Position numbers and translations under genes: made by a program | Notes under the pieces: model-generated | The model's database searches: none | Seen by the model: only the letters and a program-made list of their open reading frames with translations | Told to the model about the DNA's origin: nothing | Part shown: positions 26,771-35,744 of the stretch, piece by piece | How positions within the stretch are numbered: the stretch's first letter is position 1 | Layout of the letters: every line of letters begins with the position of its first letter | Assembly (NCBI RefSeq): GCF_013694105.1 | Contig: NZ_JACEFG010000001.1 | Coordinates: 1,302,001-1,366,000, forward strand | Direction of reading: 5' to 3' | From: Halobacillus locisalis | GTDB taxonomy: Bacteria; Bacillota; Bacilli; Bacillales; Halobacillaceae | Length of the DNA: 64,000 bases

Positions 26771-27780
26771 GAAGAACGCCCTCCTTTGCGAGCCAAGTAC
26801 AAGAAAAATGGGGCCCCGATCAGCGCCGTTACAATTCCGACCGGGGATTCAGCAGGGAATGCGATATATCGAGATATCACGTCTGCTCCGGTCAGTAAGA
26901 CAGCACCGAACAAGGCTGAAATCGGAATCACAAGCCTATAATCTGATCCAATCAATGAACGTACAATGTTAGGAATCATGAGTCCTATAAAACCTATAGG
27001 CCCGGCAACTGCAACAGAGACCCCAGCTAAAATGATGACAAGAACCGCTGATGCTCCACGAATGAGGCCTATATTCTGTCCTAACCCCTTAGCCAAATCA
27101 TCTCCGAGGCTCAGTATAGTGAGAGACTTGGATAAGATCATAGCCGTTAAGACTCCTGCTAACGTCCACGGAAGTAACAATTGAACGTCTCCCCAGTTGC
27201 GACCATCGATTCCCCCAGCTAACCAGAACAACACATCCTCCGTCGATGTTTCATTGAATAGGACGATGCCTTCTATTAACGATGATAGGAAAAGATGAAC
27301 GGTAATCCCTGCTAATGCTAGCTTAACAGGGGTCATGCCACCTCCAGTGGAAGCCATGTAATAGACAACGGCCCCTCCGAATGCAGCACCTAAGAAAGCA
27401 AAATATACAAGTGTGTTAGGAGCGAGGTCTGGAAACAGAACCACTCCAATGACAACCATTAAAGAAGCACCCGCATTGACACCGAAGATTTGAGGTGAAG
27501 CCAAGGGGTTGTTCGTGATGGATTGCATAATCGATCCAGCTATAGCTAGACAGGCTCCGATGATCAGGCCTACTACTGCGCGCGGCAACCGAATCGTTTG
27601 AATGATAGAAGCTGCTTTACTTCCATCATTAGTGAATAGAGCCGCAAGGACTTGTGAGAAGTCGATACTATAGGCTCCGACGCTTAAACTAGCGATAAAA
27701 CTAATAAACAATAGAAGGACACCAAGCGTAATCGTGAACCACAATTTGAACTTATGTATCGTCGTATTCTTGGTTACCAT
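26767..27780 (-). CDS. Iron-siderophore ABC permease (FecCD family), first
   Basis: 337 residues with the same fold as the next gene: NPLASPQIFGVNAGASLMV, LGDDLAKGLGQNIGLIRG and GPIGFIGLMIPNIVRSLIG. The start at 27780 has GGGGAGG 2-4 nt upstream of the spacer. The frame extends to 27867 but the extra residues have no membrane character and overlap the terminator region. It probably forms a heterodimer with the second permease. Confidence 0.9.
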   Translation of the reverse strand: MVTKNTTIHKFKLWFTITLGVLLLFISFIASLSVGAYSIDFSQVLAALFTNDGSKAASIIQTIRLPRAVVGLIIGACLAIAGSIMQSITNNPLASPQIFGVNAGASLMVVIGVVLFPDLAPNTLVYFAFLGAAFGGAVVYYMASTGGGMTPVKLALAGITVHLFLSSLIEGIVLFNETSTEDVLFWLAGGIDGRNWGDVQLLLPWTLAGVLTAMILSKSLTILSLGDDLAKGLGQNIGLIRGASAVLVIILAGVSVAVAGPIGFIGLMIPNIVRSLIGSDYRLVIPISALFGAVLLTGADVISRYIAFPAESPVGIVTALIGAPFFLYLARKGGRSS

Positions 27781-27836
27781 ATTCCTCCCCCTCATAGAAA
27801 TACATGTATGGGATGTGTCATTGTTATTCACCCATG

Positions 27837-27860
27837 AAAAAACGGAGGGTTCCCCCTCCG
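27837..27860 (-). terminator. Intercistronic terminator after siderophore-binding gene
   Basis: Stem CGGAGGG / CCCTCCG, 4-nt loop, followed on the minus strand by TTTTTT. It lies between the binding-protein gene and the permease genes, so it probably lowers permease expression by partial termination. Confidence 0.8.
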
Positions 27861-27875
27861 CTTCCACTTTACCCT

Positions 27876-28859
27876 TTATTCGTATAGATAGCTAATGGCA
27901 TCCTCTAAAATCTTCTCAGAAGAAATCAACCCTCTGAAACGTGACCACATGTTACGGTCTACTTGGTGTACTTCACCATTTTTGACAGCCGAAACATCTT
28001 GGTATAATTCATTCTCTTTCCATTCATCGACAACGGTTTGTTCTCCGCTTAACATATGGAACATGACATCTGGATTGAACTCTACTACTTGTTCAAGGTT
28101 GATTTTGTTATAGCGGTCATCTCCACTTTGTATGGCATTTTTCAAACCGATGGATTCAAGGAGTGATCCTGTATAGGACTCCATATTATGAGCGTAATAT
28201 CCGCTGTCCGCCACTACGGCTGGAAGTACGGTACGGTCCTCGTCCTCAGGAACTTGTGAACGTAACGTTTCCATCTTGTCTTTGTGCTCGGCTAATACTT
28301 CTGCACCTTTCTCTTCCATTCCCATTGCTTTAGAAACCGTCTCAAAGCTATCGATAATCCCTTCATAGTCAGCCGCTAAGGATGGCAGGATGATAGTTGG
28401 CGCAATTTCAGAAAGTTGATCATAAATATCTTTATGACGTTTCATATCTGCAATAATCAAATCTGGTTGTAAAGAGCTGATGACTTCAAGGGACGGCTGT
28501 TTGCGTGTACCGACGGAAGTATATTCTCCGATTTTTTCTTGTATTGGTTCGATGATTCTTTCTTTATCGTTATCATCCGCGATTCCGATCGGTGTAACGC
28601 CCAGAGAAGCTAGGTTATCGACAAAAGAAAATTCCAATGCTACAACATTTTCGGGCTGACCAGAAATTTCTGTTTCACCCATTTCATGTTGAATAACACG
28701 CGTTTCTTCGGATCCGCTATTTTCTTCACTCTGTGTTTCCTCGGAATTGTTACTCCCTGTCGCTTCGTCACTCTCAATTTCTTGACCTTCTTCACTTGAT
28801 CCACAGGCAGCAAGTACCAGAATTACTGCAATAGTAAGTAATCGAACTGTCCACTTCAT
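27876..28859 (-). CDS. Iron-siderophore substrate-binding lipoprotein
   Basis: 327 residues. A lipoprotein signal peptide ends LVLAAC, with the lipidated Cys at 19. A Glu/Ser-rich linker of about 45 residues precedes the type III binding fold (PENVVALEFSFVDNLASLGV; LEVISSLQPDLIIADMKRH; EVHQVDRNMWSRFRG). It is the YfiY/FhuD type, likely for a hydroxamate or carboxylate siderophore; the ligand is not certain. The ATG at 28859 follows GGAGGTTAAACAT. A Fur box lies just upstream. Confidence 0.9.
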   Translation of the reverse strand: MKWTVRLLTIAVILVLAACGSSEEGQEIESDEATGSNNSEETQSEENSGSEETRVIQHEMGETEISGQPENVVALEFSFVDNLASLGVTPIGIADDNDKERIIEPIQEKIGEYTSVGTRKQPSLEVISSLQPDLIIADMKRHKDIYDQLSEIAPTIILPSLAADYEGIIDSFETVSKAMGMEEKGAEVLAEHKDKMETLRSQVPEDEDRTVLPAVVADSGYYAHNMESYTGSLLESIGLKNAIQSGDDRYNKINLEQVVEFNPDVMFHMLSGEQTVVDEWKENELYQDVSAVKNGEVHQVDRNMWSRFRGLISSEKILEDAISYLYE

Positions 28860-28880
28860 ATGTTTAACCTCCATTGGTAT

Positions 28881-28895
28881 TGAGAATCATTATCA
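28881..28895. promoter_or_regulatory. Fur box
   Basis: TGAGAATCATTATCA matches the 7-1-7 Fur consensus TGATAATNATTATCA at all but one position. It is 22 nt upstream of the binding-protein ATG and downstream of the -10, so iron-bound Fur would block transcription. Confidence 0.9.
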
Positions 28896-28910
28896 AACAT
28901 TCCGTCCTCT

Positions 28911-28939
28911 ATCATATATCGGTTGTACACATATGTAAA
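28911..28939 (-). promoter_or_regulatory. Promoter of siderophore operon
   Basis: TTTACA, 17-nt spacer, TATGAT on the minus strand, directly upstream of the Fur box. Confidence 0.6.
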
Positions 28940-28968
28940 GGCGTTTAAATGAGAATTTTTTCAAAATA

Positions 28969-28996
28969 AAAGGAGTGTCGATGAGCGACACTCCTT
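28969..28996 (-). terminator. Terminator of LysM-CAP gene
   Basis: Stem AAGGAGTGTCG / CGACACTCCTT with loop ATGAG, followed on the minus strand by TTTTATTTT. Confidence 0.8.
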
Positions 28997-29003
28997 TTGA
29001 CTT

Positions 29004-29627
29004 CTACTGTGATATAAACATCTGCGTCCAATAGTGACCGTAGCTTCCACCCTCTGCATATCCGACGCCGATTTGTCTTAAATTAGGGTCGAGTATATTC
29101 TTTCTATGACCTGCACTGTTCATCCAGCCATTTACCACTTGCTCTGGGGTACGCTGTCCAGCCGCAATATTCTCTGCAGCCCTTCGGTACGAAACATTGA
29201 AAGCTTTCATCATATCGAATGGAGATCCGTAAGTCGGGGATGTATGGGAGAAATAGTTCTTATCTCTCATATCACGTGACTTATAACGAGCTACTCGAGA
29301 TAGTTGCCAATTCGCTTTCAAAGCAGGCAAACCTTGTTCTGCCCGCTCCTGGTTCGTAAGGTCAATGACCTGTTGCTCTACAGACTTAATACCCGGCTTA
29401 AGTGGAATCGTTACACGGTCTCCAGGATAAATCAAATCAGGATTTGTGAACTGACTATTTGCGTTAATAATCTCTGATAAACCAATTTGATATTTCTTAG
29501 AGATTTTCCACAGCGTGTCTCCACTTTTAACAATGTACGTATCCGTTTGTGCATGTGTTGACTGGGGGGATTGTACAAACAGAACAACTGAAAATACCAG
29601 TACTCCTAACCACATCCAAAATTTCAC
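29004..29627 (-). CDS. Secreted LysM and CAP (SCP) domain protein
   Basis: 207 residues. Signal peptide 1-26 (cleavage near THAQ), one LysM domain at about 30-75 (YIVKSGDTLWKISKKYQIG), and a CAP/SCP domain at about 83-205 with LTNQERAEQGLPAL, SHTSPTYGSPFDMMK, AAENIAAGQRTPEQVVNGWM and GHRKNIL. It is close to YkwD and SafA-linked CAP proteins of bacilli. LysM would hold it on peptidoglycan or the spore cortex. Its precise role is unknown. Confidence 0.88.
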   Translation of the reverse strand: MKFWMWLGVLVFSVVLFVQSPQSTHAQTDTYIVKSGDTLWKISKKYQIGLSEIINANSQFTNPDLIYPGDRVTIPLKPGIKSVEQQVIDLTNQERAEQGLPALKANWQLSRVARYKSRDMRDKNYFSHTSPTYGSPFDMMKAFNVSYRRAAENIAAGQRTPEQVVNGWMNSAGHRKNILDPNLRQIGVGYAEGGSYGHYWTQMFISQ

Positions 29628-29702
29628 AAAGGTTCGCTCCTTTATATGTTAGTCAGATGTAGTTTGTCTTACTTCGACCAAATTATGTATAAGCACTAAA
29701 AT

Positions 29703-29731
29703 GCACCTGCCGCTGGTCCTGCGACAGGTGC
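29703..29731 (-). terminator. Terminator of lipoprotein gene
   Basis: Stem GCACCTG / CAGGTGC with inner CGC / GCG pairing, followed on the minus strand by ATTTTAG. Confidence 0.6.
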
Positions 29732-29756
29732 TATACCTAAGGGGAGGTATATAGGT

Positions 29757-30266
29757 TTATAAATGAAACGAGCGTGCCACTTCGATTAAGTGCTCTTTAG
29801 TGACGCTCTGTTCATCCTCGAGGTTAGAATGGACACTTTCACGATAAGCGATGGTATAGGTAATGCCATCTTTTTGCCAAGACAACCGCTTTGCAAACTG
29901 GTTATCTTCATAAGTGCCCTCGATTTGATTACTGATCGAAACCTTTATCGGATCAATCGACTGAATACTCTCTTTGCCTTCTACAACGGTAATGGATAAT
30001 AAATCATTCGCCTCTGTGTAGAAGCTCACATCAAAGACTTGCCTTTCGTCTTCCCGGTAGACATCAGATACGACACTCACCATATCAAAGGGAATGTACT
30101 GAGGAAGTTCTGGTTCAAAAGCCAGTTGGTCCTTAGCCATATCTACTTCTCCATTGTTAAAAGCATAGTACCCTTCAGGTATTTGTTGGGCTGTGCTTCC
30201 ACAAGCCGATAACAAAGTAATGACTAAAGTAATCCACAATAACTGACATTTCTGCTTCCCATTCAT
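29757..30266 (-). CDS. Hypothetical lipoprotein
   Basis: 169 residues. A lipoprotein signal has the lipobox LLSAC (Cys near 22). The mature part has a beta-rich pattern (FDMVSVVSDVYREDERQVFDVSFYTEANDLLSITVVEG). It may belong to a DUF4367-like fold, but this is not secure. It lies 84 nt after the second ger operon in the same direction, with only a weak A/T hairpin between, so read-through is possible. No function can be assigned. Confidence 0.7.
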   Translation of the reverse strand: MNGKQKCQLLWITLVITLLSACGSTAQQIPEGYYAFNNGEVDMAKDQLAFEPELPQYIPFDMVSVVSDVYREDERQVFDVSFYTEANDLLSITVVEGKESIQSIDPIKVSISNQIEGTYEDNQFAKRLSWQKDGITYTIAYRESVHSNLEDEQSVTKEHLIEVARSFHL

Positions 30267-30350
30267 TTCAGGTCCCCCGGGTCATGCGTTTCTTTTTCTA
30301 CTATAGAGACGAGACGAGGCTGCTTGAGGTTTCAAAAATGATTCATTTTT

Positions 30351-31466
30351 TTAGTAAATAATTCCGTGTTGAACGATTTCTACTTTCACCTTAGGTGTGA
30401 TATCGATTTCGGGAAACGTCTCACTCCACTTTAGTTTCTTGTAAACTTCAGGGTGATAAGCCTTCACTTGCCTACCGATCCCCCATATGTCGCTGTTGGC
30501 TTCTTGCATTTTCGCCACAATTTTCTCTGCGTCTTTCGTGACTTCTTCTGAAAGCGTTACATTTAATTCATCTATGGTCTTCTTTTCTTGAAGGTGATCA
30601 GCTGGATATTCTACAACACGTACTTTTAATGCAAGGTTGACTTCAACTGATACCGTATCGCCTTCTGGTTTGATATCTATATCATTTTTCAACTTTAAGA
30701 CATTTGTGGTGACATGATTATAACGTTCATTTTCATGTTGATCCGATACTTTGTGTGTTAAGCGTGCGCTTTTCCCTTTCAACCCTTGCAACAACATAAA
30801 AACAATCGATTCATTTGCTGTAATATCCATGCCTGTGTACGAGTCGTCATGAAACAAGGCCATCCCACCGAACCTGAGTAACTGCTTCTCTTCGTCTACT
30901 TCTATGATCGGTAAAGAAAAGTCCTCTCCTTCTTCGAACAATTCCGCACAAATCAACTGGATATTCTCACCTGTCGCATGGGTTGTAGCCACTGCTCCTT
31001 GCAATAGCCCGCTAATATACTTACTGATACGTGTATCACTTGTATTCTGATAGGTAAGAACTTCTGAAGCAGATCCTCTAGCTATGGCTATATGCGCATT
31101 TAAATTATTGGTAGGATTACGATAAAATTCATCGAGCACAGAGTAGATGTTATCTTTAGCAAGTTCTTCTCCTATGACCAATACTCTCAGTTTCGCCGGA
31201 TCAAATGACTCAGAGACCATCAAGTCTGTATTATTTCTCGCTTCAAGAGGTGTTCTAGCTTCAGTTGATATAATTTGGACTTTCTCTTCACTTCCACCTT
31301 CCGCACTCCGTTTGATGGTCGGGATGGAAACTGTTTCCGTTATACCACCGTCTTCGCCTTTATCAAATCCCATCGTCAACACCAACTTCACATTCTTAAA
31401 TTGACGCTCATCCCAACACCCTGTCAGAAGAACCAGAGAAATAATCACCATCAACCCCTTTTTCAT
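30351..31466 (-). CDS. Spore germination receptor C subunit (Ger(x)C lipoprotein), second operon
   Basis: 371 residues. Signal peptide MKKGLMVIISLVLLTGC with lipidated Cys17, then the Ger(x)C fold (KLVLTMGFDKGEDGGITET; DIWGIGRQVKAYHPEVYKKL). It overlaps the B-subunit gene by 4 nt. It completes a second, independent germinant receptor. Confidence 0.92.
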   Translation of the reverse strand: MKKGLMVIISLVLLTGCWDERQFKNVKLVLTMGFDKGEDGGITETVSIPTIKRSAEGGSEEKVQIISTEARTPLEARNNTDLMVSESFDPAKLRVLVIGEELAKDNIYSVLDEFYRNPTNNLNAHIAIARGSASEVLTYQNTSDTRISKYISGLLQGAVATTHATGENIQLICAELFEEGEDFSLPIIEVDEEKQLLRFGGMALFHDDSYTGMDITANESIVFMLLQGLKGKSARLTHKVSDQHENERYNHVTTNVLKLKNDIDIKPEGDTVSVEVNLALKVRVVEYPADHLQEKKTIDELNVTLSEEVTKDAEKIVAKMQEANSDIWGIGRQVKAYHPEVYKKLKWSETFPEIDITPKVKVEIVQHGIIY

Positions 31467-32641
31467 CCTTCATCACGCTCCTTCTGTATTCGACGTCTGA
31501 CCAGAGCTACGATGAGAATAAAGGGAGGAATGTAAAACGTGAAGATGAATCCACTTTGTATTACATATTTAGTAAACGTTTCCATTTTGGTCATGTCGTA
31601 TCCAATTAGCGATGCACTAGCCACAATGATTAGACTGATAAAGACATTTGCCCTTTTTGCTGTTTTCAACCGAAATACTTCTTTCAGCCCTTGTCCAGCC
31701 ATATATAAATACGTCGTGAAAGATGTAGCCACAGATACAAACCACATCGAAATGAAAAACAAATCGATACGAGCAATAAACGGTAGTTCAAATGACTTCA
31801 GCATATATAATATAGGCTCAGGCACGAACGTAATCTCCTTTGTGCTAAAGAACGTATAAGAAATGATCAATGTCAACAAGTAGAAAAAAGTGACAAAGAA
31901 ATGGGCTTGCAGCATCGTTTTGAATCGCTCTTTTACTGATCCTTCCACTCTAGAAAAAATGACAATCGAAACAAAAAAGCCAAAAAATGACAACAATGCT
32001 TCCTTTGCTCCTAGTATAATCTTCGTAATTCCTGATTCTCCTATGGGGAGCAGGTACATCCAGTGCGCCTCCTGTAAGCTGTAAAAAGAAAGTGTGATCA
32101 GCAATAACAACAAGAGCGAGACCATGGTATAGAACCTTGCAAGAACCAGTAACCCGCCGTTTGTCAAATACACCCCCACAGTAACGATACAAACGGCCAT
32201 GACCCAAAACGGAGTGTTCGGTAATACCCACAAACTGATCATCCGTCCGAATAATAATACAATCAGAACACCAACACTTACAAAGTAACAACTATACAAT
32301 AAGGAAAACGCGCGACCTCCCCACTTCCCAAACAGCTTCTCGTTAATTTGAAAAAACGTTAAATCTTCATACCTTTTGGCAATCAGCCATAAAATCAAAA
32401 GCACAATGGGTAGAACGACACCCGCAACGAGTAATGATATCCATCCATCTTGTCTAGAAACGGCATGTAGTTCGTTCGGTAGAGAGAGGATACCTACGCC
32501 AATCTGTGTTTGCACGAGAATATAGAAAAACTGTCGTCTTGAAACCTTTTGCTCTTTCGTATTATTTGTCGGTTTTATTGTTTCCGCCGTCTGGTTGATT
32601 GATTGACTTGCCGGCTTCATCGGACTGGCTTGATTTTTCAA
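31463..32641 (-). CDS. Spore germination receptor B subunit (GerB family permease), second operon
   Basis: 392 residues. The family helix-1 motif FFYILVQTQIGVGILSLPNEL begins about 37 residues in. The frame opens with TTG at 32641, preceded by GGGAGTGGAAG, and overlaps the A-subunit gene by 80 nt. An ATG at 32620 has no ribosome binding site. The N-terminal 36 residues are polar and unlike those of most GerB proteins, so the true start remains open. Confidence 0.9.
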   Translation of the reverse strand: MKNQASPMKPASQSINQTAETIKPTNNTKEQKVSRRQFFYILVQTQIGVGILSLPNELHAVSRQDGWISLLVAGVVLPIVLLILWLIAKRYEDLTFFQINEKLFGKWGGRAFSLLYSCYFVSVGVLIVLLFGRMISLWVLPNTPFWVMAVCIVTVGVYLTNGGLLVLARFYTMVSLLLLLLITLSFYSLQEAHWMYLLPIGESGITKIILGAKEALLSFFGFFVSIVIFSRVEGSVKERFKTMLQAHFFVTFFYLLTLIISYTFFSTKEITFVPEPILYMLKSFELPFIARIDLFFISMWFVSVATSFTTYLYMAGQGLKEVFRLKTAKRANVFISLIIVASASLIGYDMTKMETFTKYVIQSGFIFTFYIPPFILIVALVRRRIQKERDEG

Positions 32642-34154
32642 TTTGCTTCCACTCCCTTGATGGTCCTATTGCTTCCATCTGAACCGCACGCGAGTCTCTG
32701 GGTCGTTTATTCATCATGTATATAGGCACTCGGATAAACGTATCTTTTAGATCTTTAAATCGAAGAGGGGCTACCGGGGCCAAATAAGGAACTCCGAACG
32801 ACTCTAGTCTCGTTAAGTGAATCAGGATCATCATAAAACCGAAGGTGATCCCAATAAAACCTAGGGTACCGGCTAAGAAAATCAGAGGGAACGTTAAGAA
32901 TCGCAATGTCGTACTCAGCTCATTAGAAGGGACAACAAAGGAGGCAATGGCTGTCAGCGCAACTACAATCACCATGAGATTCGACACCAGCCCAGCTCTC
33001 ACCACAGCGTCACCAATGACTAGACCTCCTACAATCCCAATTGTCTGACCAATGGGCTGCGGCAACCTGATCCCCGCCTCTCTGATGAGCTCGATAATGA
33101 CTACCATGACCAACGCTTCAATTAAAGGAGGATATGCAATTTCATTGATGGACTGTTTTACAGGAATAACCAGCTCATCAGGGATGACTTCAAAGTGAAA
33201 ACTTACGACCGCAATATAAAAAGCCGGCAAACCGATGGCAATAACGAAACTGGTTAAACGAATCAAGCGTACAAACGTACCTGTAAACCAACGCATATTG
33301 TAATCATCTGAAGCTTGATAAAAGCTGAAAAACGTAGAGGGAGCGATCAGTGTCGTTGGTGTACCTTCTGTCATGATCGCAACCCTCCCTTCCATGATTG
33401 CGGCGACTACACGGTCAGGTCTTTCCGTGTTCAGCATTTGAGGAAAAGGAGACTTTGTATTATCCTCTATGAATTCCTCTACATAACCCGGACTATGAAT
33501 CATGTCAGAACTGATATAATTCAATCGTGTCTCAATCTCCTGAATAAGTTCCGGATCCGTCACCCCATCCAAAAACACTAAGGCAACATTGGTGTTTGTC
33601 TTCTTTCCAAGCTTATAGTACTTAATCGTCAAGTCTCTGTTTTGAATCCGTCTTCTGATGAGGTTAATATTGACCATCAAGTTCTCAATGAACCCATCGT
33701 GAGACCCTCTCACAACCTTCTCATTTTGTGGCTCTTCTGTACTTCTATTGAACGATGAAGTGACAGCGAATTGAGCAATTGTTTTGCGGCCATCCTCCAT
33801 GTAGATTGCATGACCTTTTAACAATCCTCGAATGGACTCTTCCAAATTTAACGTATGTTTAGCAGAAGGGATTTCTCCTATACTATCTACTTCGTTGAAT
33901 TCTAATGGTCTGAAAATCGTCTCATGTATCTTGCCTTGATCCACAAGAGATTCGATATATAAGAGCGATGCATTTCCTTTATTCAAAATCCGTATGCGAA
34001 GATCATTCGTATTGTGAAATTCATGCATCAAATAATTCACATTGTCTGCTAATTTCGTCGAGCTCGGGTATTCTGGTTCATCGTTTTGGTTAATGAATTC
34101 TCGGTCTTGTAATTTTTCATGATCTCCTAATAATAATCGTCTAATAAATCCCAT
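32562..34154 (-). CDS. Spore germination receptor A subunit (GerA family), second operon
   Basis: 530 residues. Hydrophilic N-terminal domain (about 1-290), then membrane helices with LPQPIGQTIGIVGGLVIGDA and PPLIEALVMVVIIELIRE. A hydrophilic C-terminal tail of about 50 residues overlaps the B gene. The ATG at 34154 follows AGGTG by 6 nt; the frame also opens with GTG at 34163 but without a signal. The two A subunits in the window are clearly paralogous yet well diverged. Confidence 0.92.
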   Translation of the reverse strand: MGFIRRLLLGDHEKLQDREFINQNDEPEYPSSTKLADNVNYLMHEFHNTNDLRIRILNKGNASLLYIESLVDQGKIHETIFRPLEFNEVDSIGEIPSAKHTLNLEESIRGLLKGHAIYMEDGRKTIAQFAVTSSFNRSTEEPQNEKVVRGSHDGFIENLMVNINLIRRRIQNRDLTIKYYKLGKKTNTNVALVFLDGVTDPELIQEIETRLNYISSDMIHSPGYVEEFIEDNTKSPFPQMLNTERPDRVVAAIMEGRVAIMTEGTPTTLIAPSTFFSFYQASDDYNMRWFTGTFVRLIRLTSFVIAIGLPAFYIAVVSFHFEVIPDELVIPVKQSINEIAYPPLIEALVMVVIIELIREAGIRLPQPIGQTIGIVGGLVIGDAVVRAGLVSNLMVIVVALTAIASFVVPSNELSTTLRFLTFPLIFLAGTLGFIGITFGFMMILIHLTRLESFGVPYLAPVAPLRFKDLKDTFIRVPIYMMNKRPRDSRAVQMEAIGPSREWKQIEKSSQSDEAGKSINQPDGGNNKTDK

Positions 34155-34227
34155 TGTCATCACCTATCATTAGATTGCCGCAACAATTGGTAACTATTCG
34201 ATATAACTCCAATATTGGTCATAAAAA

Positions 34228-34250
34228 AACCACAGCGCTAGGCTGTGGTT
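34228..34250 (-). terminator. Terminator of pbuG
   Basis: Perfect 8-bp stem AACCACAG / CTGTGGTT, 7-nt loop, followed on the minus strand by TTTTTTT. It overlaps the stop codon. Confidence 0.85.
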
Positions 34251-35541
34251 AATGACCAGGAAAGAAAATCATTTGCAGGATGAAAATGAAAGCGAACAGG
34301 TATAGAATCCAGTGAACGTCTCTTCCTTTTCCTCTGACAAGCTTCAGGACCGGATACGTAATAAACCCAATGGCAATACCCGTTGCGATGCTAGACGTCA
34401 GCGGCATCGTCAAAATAATGATGAAAGCGGGAAACGCGTCATCGAAGGTCTGCCATTGAACCTTTGCAAGACCCTCCATCATAAAGCAACCAACAATGAT
34501 CAAAACTGGTGCTGTAATGGCCGGAACTCCTGACACAGCCCCGACGATTGGAGAGAAGAACATCGATAGGATAAACAAACTAGCGACGATCAAGGTGGTC
34601 AGCCCCGTTCTACCTCCAGCTGCTACTCCTGAAGAGGATTCGATATAAGCAGAAGAAGGACTGGTTCCGAACATCGCTCCGACGGTCGTTGCTGAAGCGT
34701 CAGCCATCAAGGCCGCTCTAGCTTTCGGTAAACTACCATCCTTTCGAATGAATCCAGCCTGTTCTGCGACCCCGACCATCGTTCCTGTCGTATCAAAAAT
34801 CGTAACAAGTAAAAACGCGAAAATAACCGTGTACAAACCATTACTGAAAACCCCGGCTAAATCTATATCCCAGAATACAGGAGCAGGTGGCACAGAAGCT
34901 ACCCCTTCCACTTGCAACTGTCCTGTGAAATACGCCACAACACCAGTAATCAGCATACCAATAAAAAGACCACCCGTGACGTTTCTCGCAATCAAAGCAA
35001 GCGTGACAAAAAGGCCAAAAACAGTCAGTAGGGTACTAGGTGCTGTTAAATCTCCTAACGTTACGAGCGTTGTTTCGCTAGCTACAATAATCCCAGACAT
35101 GCGCAACCCAAGAAAAGCAATAAATAAACCAATCCCGGACGTGATGCCGTATTTAAGAGAAGGAGGAATCGCCGTTATCAAAATTTCTCTCAATCTAGTG
35201 ATGCTCAAGATGACAAATAAAATCCCTGCAATAAAGACAGTGCCCAAAATAACAGGATAACTAACATCTTGTTGAATAACTTCCGTAACAAAATACGCAT
35301 TCATCCCCATGCCCGGTGCAATAGCAATCGGGTAGTTTGCGGCAAATGCCATAATTAGTGTCCCTACTACAGCAGCAATGATCGTCGCCATAAACACTTG
35401 ATCAATCGGCACACCTGCATTAGACAGAATAGCTGGATTGACAATCACGATATATACCATTGTTAAAAAGGTCGTAAAACCTGCAATGACTTCTGTTCGT
35501 GCGTTTGTTTGATTTTCTTCTAATCGAAAGAATTGTTTCAT
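34249..35541 (-). CDS. pbuG: Hypoxanthine/guanine permease (AzgA/NCS2 type)
   Basis: 430 residues, about 13 membrane segments. Family motifs include GFTTFLTMVYIVIVNPAIL, FAANYPIAIAPGMGMNAYF, FDTTGTMVGVAEQAGF and GTSPSSAYIESSSGVAAGGRTGL. It imports purine bases with H+. The upstream region has paired PurBoxes overlapping a sigma-A promoter, so it is probably a PurR target. Monocistronic. Confidence 0.9.
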   Translation of the reverse strand: MKQFFRLEENQTNARTEVIAGFTTFLTMVYIVIVNPAILSNAGVPIDQVFMATIIAAVVGTLIMAFAANYPIAIAPGMGMNAYFVTEVIQQDVSYPVILGTVFIAGILFVILSITRLREILITAIPPSLKYGITSGIGLFIAFLGLRMSGIIVASETTLVTLGDLTAPSTLLTVFGLFVTLALIARNVTGGLFIGMLITGVVAYFTGQLQVEGVASVPPAPVFWDIDLAGVFSNGLYTVIFAFLLVTIFDTTGTMVGVAEQAGFIRKDGSLPKARAALMADASATTVGAMFGTSPSSAYIESSSGVAAGGRTGLTTLIVASLFILSMFFSPIVGAVSGVPAITAPVLIIVGCFMMEGLAKVQWQTFDDAFPAFIIILTMPLTSSIATGIAIGFITYPVLKLVRGKGRDVHWILYLFAFIFILQMIFFPGH

Positions 35542-35583
35542 GTTGGACTCCCCTTTTTCCGAATGTTAATCACAACATTCCTC

Positions 35584-35612
35584 ATAATATACTTTTTACG
35601 AACGAAAATCAA
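35584..35612 (-). promoter_or_regulatory. Promoter of pbuG
   Basis: TTGATT (35607-35612), 17-nt spacer, TATTAT (35584-35589) on the minus strand. The spacer contains one PurBox. Confidence 0.75.
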
Positions 35613-35640
35613 TAGTTTATATATAAATGTTCGTGTTTTT
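35594..35640. promoter_or_regulatory. Paired inverted PurBoxes (PurR operator)
   Basis: ACGAACG at about 35598-35604 and its inverted partner TGTTCGT at 35628-35634, each in an A/T-rich context, with about 30 bp between the CGAA centres. This is the tandem inverted arrangement bound by PurR in bacilli. It overlaps the -35 to -10 spacer. Confidence 0.75.
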
Positions 35641-35744
35641 ACTTTTAAGCATTTTCGGAATGATTTATCTCACTCAAAAATCGATCAGTACTCTTACATA
35701 CTCTAGTACAGGATGTTTCTAAGTTCTTCACCATGTAAGAATCA

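Noticed and set aside
35542-35640. Purine riboswitch upstream of pbuG
   Set aside because: The leader between promoter and start is too short and no aptamer core was seen; the inverted CGAA boxes are explained by PurR.
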